From assembly GCF_900103405.1 (NCBI RefSeq), contig NZ_FNHX01000002.1:252496-316495 (forward strand): DNA of 64,000 nucleotides. Direction: 5' to 3'. This DNA is from Polaromonas sp. JS666 (GTDB lineage Bacteria; Pseudomonadota; Gammaproteobacteria; Burkholderiales; Burkholderiaceae_C). Below the pieces are notes generated by a model. The model saw only the letters and a list, made by a program, of their open reading frames with translations. It was not told where the DNA came from and did not search any database. Both the position numbers and the translations under genes were made by a program. Shown one piece after another: positions 26,462 to 35,800 of the stretch (within the stretch, counting starts at the first letter, position 1; each line of letters opens with the position of its first letter).

Positions 26462-27352
26462 ATGAAACACCACATCCTCCCCGCCTCCCTCCTGCTGGCC
26501 CTGTCCGCCTGGACCCTGCCGGCCCACGCCATAGGCCGCCTGGCCGACATCACCGTGGTGGACCGCAATACCGGCGCCACACTGCCGCTGTACTACCACC
26601 GCGGCGAATACTGGGTGGCCGGCCAGTACGGCGCCAAATACGCGATCGCCGTGCGCAACAAGCTCGGCGAGCGGCTGCTGGCCGTGACCGCCGTCGATGG
26701 CGTCAATGTGCTGAGCGGTGAAACCGCCGCCTGGGACCAGACCGGCTATGTGTTTTCATCCTGGCAGCAGTACCAGGTGACGGGCTGGCGCAAAAGCAGC
26801 AGCGAAGTCGCCGCCTTCGAGTTTTCCGCGCTGGGGGACTCTTATGCCGGCCGCACCGGCCGGCCCGCCAATGTCGGTGTGATCGGCGTGGCGCTGTTTC
26901 GCGAACAGCCGCCCGAGCCGGTGGCGCAGGCACCCGTGTATTCCAGCCCCCGCCGCAGCGAGCGCGAAGCCGACGCCCCCGCGGCCCCCGCACCACCCGC
27001 GGCGGAATCACCGGCCGCCGGCAAATCCGCGCTGGCCGACCGAATCCTCGGCGGCGCGGAGGCATCAGCCTCCGCGGAAGGCCTGCTCAGAAAGCCGCAG
27101 GCCGCCCCCTTGCCGGCTCCCAAATTGGGCACGGGCCACGGTGCCCGCGAAAGCTCGCTGGTCTCGCACACCAGCTTCGCGCGCCTGCAAAGCCAGCCCA
27201 ATGAGGTGATACGCATCCGCTACGACAGCCGCGAGAACCTGGTTGCGAATGGCGTGATCCGCGAACCCGTGGCGCACCACCCTGTCCCGGATCCCTTCCC
27301 GCAATCAGGTATTACCTCCTATGTCCCTGACCCTCCTCTGCGTCGATACTGA
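26462..27352 (+). CDS. Secreted protein of unknown function upstream of an ECF sigma factor
   Basis: This is a 296-aa exported protein with a clear signal peptide (1-23, ending PAHA). The mature N-terminal half (about 25-155) looks like a compact beta-rich domain. Residues 160-215 form a Pro/Ala-rich linker, and the end is a short charged region. I do not recognise the domain. It has a good Shine-Dalgarno-like GGAG 8 bp upstream and lies 32 bp before the sigma factor, which suggests one transcript. It might be the signal sensor or the output of the sigma pathway; this is inference. Confidence 0.75.
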   Translation: MKHHILPASLLLALSAWTLPAHAIGRLADITVVDRNTGATLPLYYHRGEYWVAGQYGAKYAIAVRNKLGERLLAVTAVDGVNVLSGETAAWDQTGYVFSSWQQYQVTGWRKSSSEVAAFEFSALGDSYAGRTGRPANVGVIGVALFREQPPEPVAQAPVYSSPRRSEREADAPAAPAPPAAESPAAGKSALADRILGGAEASASAEGLLRKPQAAPLPAPKLGTGHGARESSLVSHTSFARLQSQPNEVIRIRYDSRENLVANGVIREPVAHHPVPDPFPQSGITSYVPDPPLRRY

Positions 27353-27384
27353 AAGCGTGCATCTGCGCCGTGATAATCTGGCGC

Positions 27385-27981
27385 ATGCCCAGCGCCCCAA
27401 CGCCAGACAACGCAGCCGAAGACAGCGACGAATCGCTGATGCTGCGCTATGCGGCCGGCGACATCGCGGCTTTCGACACGCTCTATGCGCGCCACGAACT
27501 CGGTGTATGGCGTTATGTGTTTCGCAGCGTGCGAGTGCAGGCGGTGGCTGACGACCTGCTGCAGGACGTGTGGTTTGCCGTGGCGCGCAGCGCACCCACC
27601 TACACGGTGTCGGCGCGCTTCAAGACCTGGCTCTTCACCATGGCGCACAACCGGCTCGTTGACCACTTTCGCAGCGCGCGCCATCACGTGAGCATTGACG
27701 CGAGCGACGACGAGGACAGCCCGGGAATCGGCGACACACTGGCCGCCGATTCCGGCTTCGGGCCGCTGCGCCGGCTCGAGTCCAGCGAGCAGGCGGCGGC
27801 GCTGATCGCCGCGGTCGAGCGCCTGCCGCGCGAGCAGCGCGAAGCCTTTTTGCTGCAGGCCGAAGCCGGCCTCAGCGTGGATGAGATCGCCGCCGCGACC
27901 GGCGTGAATTTCGAGACCGCCAAAAGCCGTTTGCGCTATGCGCGAAACAGCCTGCGCCAGCAGCTACAGGAGTTTGCATGA
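27385..27981 (+). CDS. ECF-family RNA polymerase sigma factor
   Basis: This extracytoplasmic-function sigma-70 factor of 198 aa has only regions 2 and 4. Region 2 (about 20-90) includes ADDLLQDVWFAV and FKTWLFTMAHNRLVDHFR. Region 4 (about 135-190) includes LPREQREAFLLQ and GVNFETAKSRLRYAR. The ATG at 27385 is preferred over a GTG 15 bp upstream. Its stop overlaps the next gene's start (ATGA), the usual link between an ECF factor and its anti-sigma factor. Confidence 0.93.
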   Translation: MPSAPTPDNAAEDSDESLMLRYAAGDIAAFDTLYARHELGVWRYVFRSVRVQAVADDLLQDVWFAVARSAPTYTVSARFKTWLFTMAHNRLVDHFRSARHHVSIDASDDEDSPGIGDTLAADSGFGPLRRLESSEQAAALIAAVERLPREQREAFLLQAEAGLSVDEIAAATGVNFETAKSRLRYARNSLRQQLQEFA

Positions 27982-29126
27982 CAGAGCCTGACCGCAGCCC
28001 GCCCGGCGATGAGCTGACGCAGCGCTACCGCGAAGCCAGCGCGCAGGACACACGCCGCCCCGGCGCGCACGTGCGGGAGGCGGTGCGCGCCCACGCGCAG
28101 ATGGTGATCGCCGCAAACAAAGCCTCCACGACAGCGGACAGAGCACCCACGGCGACCGCCGCCAACCAGTCGCGCTGGAAAATCTCCGCCCTGGCCGGCC
28201 TGGCACTGGCTGGGTTGACCGGCCTGCTGGTGTTGCAATACGACCGCGGCACCGACGAAGAAAAAGACCTGGCGTTTGGCCAGCCCAGTGCGAGCGCGCC
28301 GCCCACCCCCGCACCCGCAGCTGAGGCAGGATCGGCCCCCGCACCGCAGCAAACACCCCAAGCCGACAGCCGCAGCGCCAAAACGGGCACGCCACCGCCG
28401 CCAAAAGCCCCCGCAACGCCCTCCGCCGGTAAACCTTCACCCCAACCCTCCGTCACAGGCTCAGTGGCACGCAAAGCCGAAACCGAAGCCGCACCACCGC
28501 CCCAGGCAAGTGCGGTGCCTTCCCCTGCACCTTCACCCGCACCTTCACCCGCGCCTTCGCCAGCCCCGGCGGCTCCACCGCCGCCCGCGCCGGAAGTTGC
28601 CGCCGCCAAAGAAAGCTCGCAGCTCGCACGCCCTGCCCCCCCAGCCGAGGCGATAACGGGCGGGCAGGCGTCCTCTTCCATGCGGGACGCCGCACCGACC
28701 GCACCGGCCGCGGCGGTTGCAGCAGCTCCCGCCATGGCGGCGCCGGCGGCACGGGCCGCTGCGCCAGCCGCGGCCGCAGCACCGGAGCAGCGACGGGAAA
28801 AACTCAGTGTGCCAGCGCCCTCACCGCGCACAGAAGCGCCCGGCACACCCAGACTGGCAGGCGCACTGCAGAACGCGGCGCGCGCGGGCGACCTGCCGCA
28901 GGTGGAGCGTCTGCTCCAGCAAGGCGCGGCCCTCAATGCGGCCGATGCGGCGGGCCGCACGCCCCTGATACTGGCCGCCATGCAGGGACACACGGCCGTG
29001 GTCCAGCACCTGCTGGCGGCGGGCGCGAACACAGCCCTGATAGACCACGACGGCCTGAACGCGCCGCAACACGCGCGGCGGCTCGGTTATGACGGGATTG
29101 CCCACCTGATTGAAGCGGCCCGCTGA
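27978..29126 (+). CDS. Probable membrane anti-sigma factor fused to periplasmic ankyrin repeats
   Basis: This is a 382-aa protein in four parts. A short N-terminal cytoplasmic part (1-65, with LTQRYREASAQ) resembles the small sigma-binding ends of Burkholderiales anti-sigma factors. One membrane helix spans 68-86. A long Ala/Pro/Ser linker (about 90-290) contains tandem PSPA units. The C-terminal ankyrin block (about 292-382) has the hallmark GRTPLILAAMQGHTAVVQHLL. Topology would place the ankyrins in the periplasm. Start overlap with the sigma gene supports an anti-sigma role; direct evidence is lacking. Confidence 0.78.
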   Translation: MTEPDRSPPGDELTQRYREASAQDTRRPGAHVREAVRAHAQMVIAANKASTTADRAPTATAANQSRWKISALAGLALAGLTGLLVLQYDRGTDEEKDLAFGQPSASAPPTPAPAAEAGSAPAPQQTPQADSRSAKTGTPPPPKAPATPSAGKPSPQPSVTGSVARKAETEAAPPPQASAVPSPAPSPAPSPAPSPAPAAPPPPAPEVAAAKESSQLARPAPPAEAITGGQASSSMRDAAPTAPAAAVAAAPAMAAPAARAAAPAAAAAPEQRREKLSVPAPSPRTEAPGTPRLAGALQNAARAGDLPQVERLLQQGAALNAADAAGRTPLILAAMQGHTAVVQHLLAAGANTALIDHDGLNAPQHARRLGYDGIAHLIEAAR

Positions 29127-29153
29127 GCGGGGCGGCGTGATGGGTGCCGCGCT

Positions 29154-29831
29154 TCAGCTTGCGTAATACAGCACGGCCACGCAGTGGCAGGCGGTGCCCG
29201 CCGCCACAAACAGGTGCCAGATAAAGTGCCCGTAGCGCAGCCTGGAATCGGTGGCGAAAAAGCCCACGCCCAGGGTATAGAAAAGCCCGCCGGCCACAAG
29301 CCAGAACAAGCCCCAACCGGGAATGAGCTCCAGCATGGGTTTGACGGCGATCACGGCAATCCATCCCATCGCGAGATACAGCGCCGTGGACACACGCGGG
29401 TAGCGTATGCCCGCAACGGCTTTGACCGCCACGCCGGCCAGCGCCATGGCCCAGACCAGGCCGAACAGCGTCCAGCCCCAGGGCCCACGCAACACGCCCA
29501 GGGTGAAGGGTGTGTAGGTTCCCGCGATCAGCAGAAAAATCGCGCCGTGGTCCAGGACCTGGAACACGCTTTTGGCGCGCGCGGCGCGCACCGCCGGCAG
29601 CGCGTGGTACAGCATGGAGGTGAAGTACAGCAGCACCATGCTCGCGGCGAACACCGAGGCGCCCGCGATATCGATGGCATCGCCCTGGCGCATGCTGCCC
29701 ATGACCAGGAAAGGCACGGCCGCCATCGCGGCAAGCAGTGCCACGCCGTGGCTCACGCTGTTGGCGATTTCCTCGCCCAGCGTCTGTTGCCGCTCCTGGG
29801 GCAAGGCCACAGCAGCGGCAGCAGTGCTCAT
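29154..29831 (-). CDS. Hemolysin III / PAQR-type seven-helix membrane protein
   Basis: This is an integral membrane protein with about seven helices, 225 aa, of the YqfA/HlyIII family. Family residues are visible: NSVSHGVALL near residue 25, the MLYHAL segment near 73, DHGAIFLLIAGTYTPF near 95 and the final HFIWHLFVA-HC pattern near 205, giving the conserved metal-ligand histidines. Despite the name, haemolysis is not established for most members. Its stop to start neighbourhood: it overlaps the DUF349 gene start region by 4 bp on the same strand. Confidence 0.9.
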   Translation of the reverse strand: MSTAAAAVALPQERQQTLGEEIANSVSHGVALLAAMAAVPFLVMGSMRQGDAIDIAGASVFAASMVLLYFTSMLYHALPAVRAARAKSVFQVLDHGAIFLLIAGTYTPFTLGVLRGPWGWTLFGLVWAMALAGVAVKAVAGIRYPRVSTALYLAMGWIAVIAVKPMLELIPGWGLFWLVAGGLFYTLGVGFFATDSRLRYGHFIWHLFVAAGTACHCVAVLYYAS

Positions 29832-32620
29832 CGTTTGAGCAGGGCCTTGAGCACGTTCTGCACGCGCCGCGCATTGCCGGCGTCAAAGTCGGCCGCCAGC
29901 ACCTGGGCCGTGTCTTCGCCCCAGGTTTCGGCCGGCGCGGGCGCATTGCGTTTGGTCAGCAGCTGCAGCTGCAGCATGCGGCGCGCGCTGATGTGCTCGG
30001 CCGGCGTGGGCAGGTCGGCGGCGATTTCCAGGCGCAGCAGCGCTTCGGAAGCATCCTTGCCCGAAGGTGTGCTGACGGCCTGCACCCAGCGGTTGCGCAC
30101 TGTGGCCGGCACGGCCTTGCCAAGCTCTTGCGCACTGGGCAGTTGCGCCGGATCGCGTTTTTCCCAGGCGCTGAGCAGGTGCGTGAGCACCTCGCCGTGC
30201 GCCTGCACGGCGAGCTTTTTCAGGGCCTGGTTGGCCGCTTCAAAGGCTTCGCGCTGGGCGCGGAAAGCAGCGTCGCCCAGGCGCGGGCCGCGCTCTTCAA
30301 AGGCCGGGCGCTCGCTGCCGCGCGGGCCGCGCTCGTCACGGCCCGCACGGGCGTCGCGGTCGGGACGGTAGGGCTCGAATTTGTTGTCGGTGCCCTGGCG
30401 CGGGCCGCCCGGCTTGCCGCCGGGACGCGCATCCTTGCGGTCGCCGAACTTGCCGCCGCGTCCTGCGGCCACGGGGTCGGCTTTTTTCATGCCGGGGCGG
30501 TCGTCGCCACGCCTTGCCACGATGGGCTTGGGCGCGGGTTTGGGTGCGGGAGGCGGTTCAGCGGGCGCGCTGGCCGGCTCACCGGCTTCGGCGAATTCAG
30601 CGGCAGCGGCGGCTTCAGCATCGGCGGCAGGCTCGGCGGCCTCAGCGGGCGGCTCGCTGCCCGCGGCGGCCAGCGTGGCTTCCACGGAAGGCGTTGCGGC
30701 CGCAGGCGCGGCTGCAGGCGCTGCGGCGGCAGCCGCAGGCACCTGGCCGCGCACAATGGCTTCCAGCGCCTTGGCGGCGGCATGGATCTTCTGGGCGTCG
30801 CCGCTGGCGGTAGCGGCTTCCACGGCTTTGGAGGCTTCCAGCACCATGCGGTCGTATTCGCCCAGGGCTGCGGCGGCTTTTTCGCGCTCGGCGGTCTTGC
30901 GCTGGAAAGCGTCGTCTATGGGCTTGCGGAAAGCGTCCCACATTTTTTGTTCCTGCTTGCGCTCTATGGGCACGGCCTGCGCCTCATGCTGCCAGCGCTG
31001 CTGCAGCGACTTGACGGCGTCTATGCGCAGCTGCGGCTCGGCGCCCAGCACGCCGGCTTCTTCAATCATGGCCTTGCGGCGCGCAATGCTTTCGCTGCGT
31101 GCGGCGGTCAGCGCGGCGTCGGCCGTATCCATGGCGGCCTTCCACACGGGCTGGATTTCGGCAAACGCTTTTTCGCCCAGGTGGCCGGCTTCGCGCCATT
31201 TCTCGACAAAGCCGTTGAGGCTGCGGATGTGGTGCTTCCAGTCGGTATTGCCCTTGTTGGCTTCAGCCCAGGCGAGGACTTCGTCGATCAGCAGCTTGCG
31301 CTCGGCCTTGACGGTTTCGTTTTGCTCCTTGACCTTCTCGAGCCAGGCTTCGACGACCTTGTGGGCTTCGTTGCAGGCGTCATCAAAGCGCTTCCACAGC
31401 GCGTGGTTGGGCGTGCCGCCCTGGTCGCTGGTCTTCCACTGCTCGCGCATGGCGCGCAGGGCTTCCTGCTGCTTGCGCCCGCCCAGCGGCTTGGCCACCA
31501 GCGCTTCAGCCTTCACGACCAGTTCTTCGCGAATCTGGTCGGCGCGCCAGCGCTGCCAGCCTTCGAGTTCGCCAGCCGCGGTGAGCGCGGCGTGCGCGGC
31601 GGCTTCGAGCTTGCTGTCGATGTTGCGGATGTGTTCCTTGAGCGCCTGGCGCAGCTCGGCCGCGACCTTGGGTGTGGACTTGCCGTGGCCTTCGGTGACC
31701 TCATGCTCGAGCTTGGCGAGCGCGGCCTGCACGACGGCCGAGGACTTTTCGCGCATCTCCTTGAGCACGGCCGGATCGATCTTGGCCTTGGGCGCGCGCG
31801 CGGGCTGCTCGCCCTCGGCGGGAGCCTGGCCGCGGGCGGCGCGCAGTTCGTCGGCCCACACGGGCACCGCCGGCAAGGGCGCGGCCGTGTCCTCGGCGGC
31901 CTTGACGGCCTGGGCCAGCGCGCCCTGGAAGGCCTCCCACACGGCCAGCAGCTGGCCGCGCGAGGCGTCGAGCAGCGGCGGGAACTTGGCGTCGACGCTG
32001 GCCCAGTTGGCGTCGTGCGTGAGTTCGTCGGCCTGGCCCTGCCAGTGCGCCACGTCGGCCTTCAAGGTGTCCAGCGCGCCTTCGGCTTCGCGCCAGGGCT
32101 TGATAGATAGCACCTCGATGCGCTGCGCGATCAGCACGGCGGCCTCGCGCTGCACCTGGGTGCGATGCTGCAGGTCTTCAATGGTCTTGACGCGCTCGGC
32201 CAGCTGCGCCTTCAGGCCGGCCAGCGGTTCCTTGGACAGGGGCGCGCCGGCCTTGGCGGCGTCGCGCTGCCAGGCCAGGGCGTCGGCCAGGTTGAGCTTG
32301 GGCACGGCCAGCAGCGCCTGGGCTTTTTCAGCCCACTCGGCGGCCACGGCTTCCTGGCCCTTGCTGCGTTTGATCTCGTCGAGCTTTTCCTTCAGTGGCT
32401 TGGCCGCGCCCTTGTCACGGTTGGACAGGTCCTTGTAGACCTCGGCCATCTGCTCGGCCGTGGGCTCGGTGGCCAGCCAGCTGCGGATGCGCGAGGCGCG
32501 CTCGCCGGAGGTGGGCGCGGAAAACGCGCCGCCGGTCAGGCCGTCCAGCGGATGGGCTTCGGCCTGCTTGGGGGATGGCGTTTTCACGGCGGGAGTGTCG
32601 GGTTTTGAAGATTTAAACAT
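29828..32620 (-). CDS. Large DUF349-repeat protein
   Basis: This is a 930-aa largely helical, charged protein with several DUF349 repeats (about 50-540, recurring W-K-x-x-x-x-A/W patterns), then an Ala/Glu/Pro-rich stretch (about 600-690), a Gly/Arg/Asp-rich low-complexity region (about 695-770) and a C-terminal helical part. Function is unknown; related proteins occur across Burkholderiales. The RGG/RPDRD-type tract suggests nucleic-acid or disordered-region interactions, which is speculation. Its stop overlaps the hemolysin-III gene start. Confidence 0.85.
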   Translation of the reverse strand: MFKSSKPDTPAVKTPSPKQAEAHPLDGLTGGAFSAPTSGERASRIRSWLATEPTAEQMAEVYKDLSNRDKGAAKPLKEKLDEIKRSKGQEAVAAEWAEKAQALLAVPKLNLADALAWQRDAAKAGAPLSKEPLAGLKAQLAERVKTIEDLQHRTQVQREAAVLIAQRIEVLSIKPWREAEGALDTLKADVAHWQGQADELTHDANWASVDAKFPPLLDASRGQLLAVWEAFQGALAQAVKAAEDTAAPLPAVPVWADELRAARGQAPAEGEQPARAPKAKIDPAVLKEMREKSSAVVQAALAKLEHEVTEGHGKSTPKVAAELRQALKEHIRNIDSKLEAAAHAALTAAGELEGWQRWRADQIREELVVKAEALVAKPLGGRKQQEALRAMREQWKTSDQGGTPNHALWKRFDDACNEAHKVVEAWLEKVKEQNETVKAERKLLIDEVLAWAEANKGNTDWKHHIRSLNGFVEKWREAGHLGEKAFAEIQPVWKAAMDTADAALTAARSESIARRKAMIEEAGVLGAEPQLRIDAVKSLQQRWQHEAQAVPIERKQEQKMWDAFRKPIDDAFQRKTAEREKAAAALGEYDRMVLEASKAVEAATASGDAQKIHAAAKALEAIVRGQVPAAAAAAPAAAPAAATPSVEATLAAAGSEPPAEAAEPAADAEAAAAAEFAEAGEPASAPAEPPPAPKPAPKPIVARRGDDRPGMKKADPVAAGRGGKFGDRKDARPGGKPGGPRQGTDNKFEPYRPDRDARAGRDERGPRGSERPAFEERGPRLGDAAFRAQREAFEAANQALKKLAVQAHGEVLTHLLSAWEKRDPAQLPSAQELGKAVPATVRNRWVQAVSTPSGKDASEALLRLEIAADLPTPAEHISARRMLQLQLLTKRNAPAPAETWGEDTAQVLAADFDAGNARRVQNVLKALLKR

Positions 32621-32762
32621 GGGAACGCAAGGTCAAAAAAATAGTTGCCGCCGACCGCAAGGCTCCCTCGTCAGGGGATTCTTGCGCAGCGGCAGCAGGT
32701 ATTGGAATGGATGGGAGGCCGCGCCGCGCAACCCGCGTTGCGCGCACTGGCTCTGGTCCCAT

Positions 32763-32783
32763 AAAAAGCTTTATCAATAAAGC
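32763..32783 (-). terminator. Terminator after the DUF748 gene
   Basis: On the minus strand GCTTTA-TTGA-TAAAGC is followed by TTTTT, about 23 bp past the stop of the large DUF748 gene. Confidence 0.75.
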
Positions 32784-32805
32784 GCTGGTGCTATTTTCGC
32801 CTTTT

Positions 32806-35800
32806 TTAAGGCATCGCCAAATTCAGCTCCGCCCGGGGCGTCCATTTGGCCTCGGGCGGCACGGCTTTGGCCGCGCCCAGGAACAGTCTTTCGGGCGGCA
32901 GATCGCGCGAGGCGAGGTAGTCTTTGACCGCCACGCCGCGCTGCACGGCGAGTTCGCGCATGGCGTCGTCATTGACCTTGATGTCGGCCAGCAGCAGCTT
33001 TTCCATCTCGGGCACGGGCAGGTCCTTGGCCAGGCCTATCAGGTTGCGCGGCTTGGGCATGTCGGCGCGTTTATAGACCTCCTTGAGCAGCTCCGGGTAT
33101 TCGGCCGGGCTGATGCTGACGGCGGCCGAGGTGGTGCCGCCCTCCTTCACGGTGATGCGGCGTTTTTCGGCGCGCACCAGCGCGTCCAGCCGCTCGCGCT
33201 TGAAGCCCTCGCGCTCAGCCTCCACGCTGCTGGTGCCCACCACGGTGAGCTGCAGCGAAGGCCTGTCGGCCAGGGCCTTGGCCACCTTGTCCAGCCCGGC
33301 CTTGGCTTCGGGGCGCAGCTCGGCGCTGCCGGGCGCGAAGCCCACGGTGCTGAGCTCCTCGCCGCCGCCGCCGAAGGCGTTGGCCAGCAGGCTGAAAGGC
33401 GCGGTGATGGCCTTGACGATCACGTTGACGATGACCTTGACGATGATGGGGCCCAGGCTGAACTGCGGGTCGTTGAGCGAGCCACTGATGGGCAGGTCGA
33501 TGTCGATCACGCCGTTGCGGTCGGCCAGCAGCGCGACGGCGAGCTTGACCGGCAGGCTGGCCGTGGAGCCGGGCACCTTTTCGCCGAAGCTGAGCTGGTT
33601 CAGGATCACCTTGTTGGTGGCGGTGAGTTTGCCGTCGGGCTGCACCAGGTAGCTCACGTCGACGCTGAGTTTGCCGCGGTTGATGCCGTAACCCGAGTAC
33701 TTGACGGAGTACGGCGACAGCGGCGGCAGTTCCAGGTCGCGCACCTTGCCCTTGATGTCCAGCGCCAGCGGCTTGGCCAGGGGGTTGAGTTTGCCCAGGA
33801 TTTCAAGCGAGGCCGTGCCCTCGGCCCGCCCGCGCAGTTCCAGGTCGGCCATATTGGGGGCGGCCGCCGCGCCGCCCGCGGGCGCGGGCGCCACTGACGA
33901 AAAGGCGCTGAGCTTGCCGGTCAGGTCGCTGAGGTCGGCCGAGTAGTTCGGCTTGACGAAGCGGTCGGAAAACAGCACCTTGCCGTTGATCAGGCTGATG
34001 GGGCCGAAGCTCACGATGGGCGGCGGGCCCGCTGCGGCCTGAGCACTTTTTGCATCGACAACCGCCGTTTTAGGCGGGGCCGCGGGCGCGGATGCCGCCG
34101 CGGCGGCTGCGGCGGTGGTCTCCGCGGCTCCCGCCGGCTCCCCGGATTTGACGAGGTCCTGCAGGTTGATGCGGCCGTCGGGCATGACGATCACACGCGC
34201 GAAAAAGTCGGTCAGCACGGTCTCCTTGACCTCCACGCGGGTGGCCTTGGCCGGCTCCAGCGCCACATGAAAGCCGCGCAGGTTCAGCGCTTTCCAGGCC
34301 AGCAGGTCTTCGCTGGGGGCCAGCGTGTTGGCGCGCAGCTCTTCCAGCGACACATCCCCCGTCACCTGGGCCTGGGGCCCGCCCGGCGTCTGACGATAGG
34401 CCACCCGGCCCTTGAAGCTGGCATCGGCGCGCAGCAGTTCGATATTGAGGATGTCGGCAACGTAAGGCTCAAAGGCCTGTACCGGCAGCCGGTCGACCAG
34501 CAGCCGGCCCTGGGCCTGGAGCGGCGCCAGGCCCAGGCTGCCGTTGAAGTCCACCTTGCCGGGCTCGAAACGGCCGGAGGCCAGGCGCAGGGAGGCGGTC
34601 AGCGGCATGGGCTTGGCGGCCTGGGCCCGGGACGCGGGCCTGTCGTCAAGCAGCAGCCCGCCCAGCTGGGCCTTGGCCGCGGTCACTTCAAACGCCACCG
34701 GCTTGGCGCCGGCCTTGTCGGAAAACGACATGGCGCCGCCTTCAAGCTGCACGTCGTTGATGGCCACGGCCCAGCTGGGCGCGCCGGCCCGCGTGGCGGC
34801 ATCGGTGGGCGGGGGCGCAGGCCTTGCCGCGCCGGGGTTCACCATCCAGCGCTCATACATCCAGCGCTTGTCGCTGCCCCGCTCCACCAGGGCCTTGGGC
34901 TGGGTCAGCAACAGTTTGGCGGCCTTGAAGTTCTGGCCGGCCACGTCAATGTCCACCTGCGCCAGGTCCACGCGCTTGACCGACACCAGCGACACCTTGC
35001 CCTGGGCCAGCTGCACCTCGCTGAGCGCGAGCTGCGGCGCGCTGAGATGCAGCACTTGCGGCTTGTCGCCGCTGGCCGCCTGCCAGTTCACGCCCAGTTC
35101 GGCGTCGAGCTGGCCGCCCAGCGCCGGGAGCAGGAACTGGCCCACGTATTTGGCTGCCATGCCCAGCGGCCAGGCGGCCAGCTTGGCCGTCAGCTGGGCA
35201 GCCTGGTCGGTGGCGCTGCCCTGGAAGGTCAGCAGTGCCGGGGTGACAGGGGTTTGCGGCGCGGCTGGTTTGGCGCCGGCCTTTGCGCCAGCCTTGACGG
35301 GCGGGGGCACCAAAGCGGGCGGCGGCTCAAGGCCTACCGAGCCGTCGAATTGCAGCGGCGCGCCGGCCGAAAAAGGCATGGCGATGGCCGTGGCATTGAG
35401 CGCCAGGCCGGTCAAGCGGATGTCGGCGGGCGAAGCCAGGGTTTCGTCCAGCCAGTTCACGCTGCCCGCGCGCACGGCCACACGGGCCACCTGCACTTTC
35501 CAGGGTGTCGTCGCCGCCGCCTTGACCGGCGCGGTGGGCTTTGCGCCATCGGGCGTGCTTGCTTCACTTTTTGTAGCAGGCGTGGCAGCCGGCGGCAACA
35601 GGTTGAGCCGCCCCGACCGGTCGCGGACCACGGACAGCGCGGGCGCGCTCAACTCGACCGACGCGAGCTTGACGAACTGCTCCAGCGGGCGCACGTCGGC
35701 CATATACACCTGCAGCCGCTCAAACGCGAGCATGTCGGGGCGGGCCGCGGGCGCCTGGCCCGACGCCTGCACGCGCACTTTTTCCGCCGTCACCGTGCCG

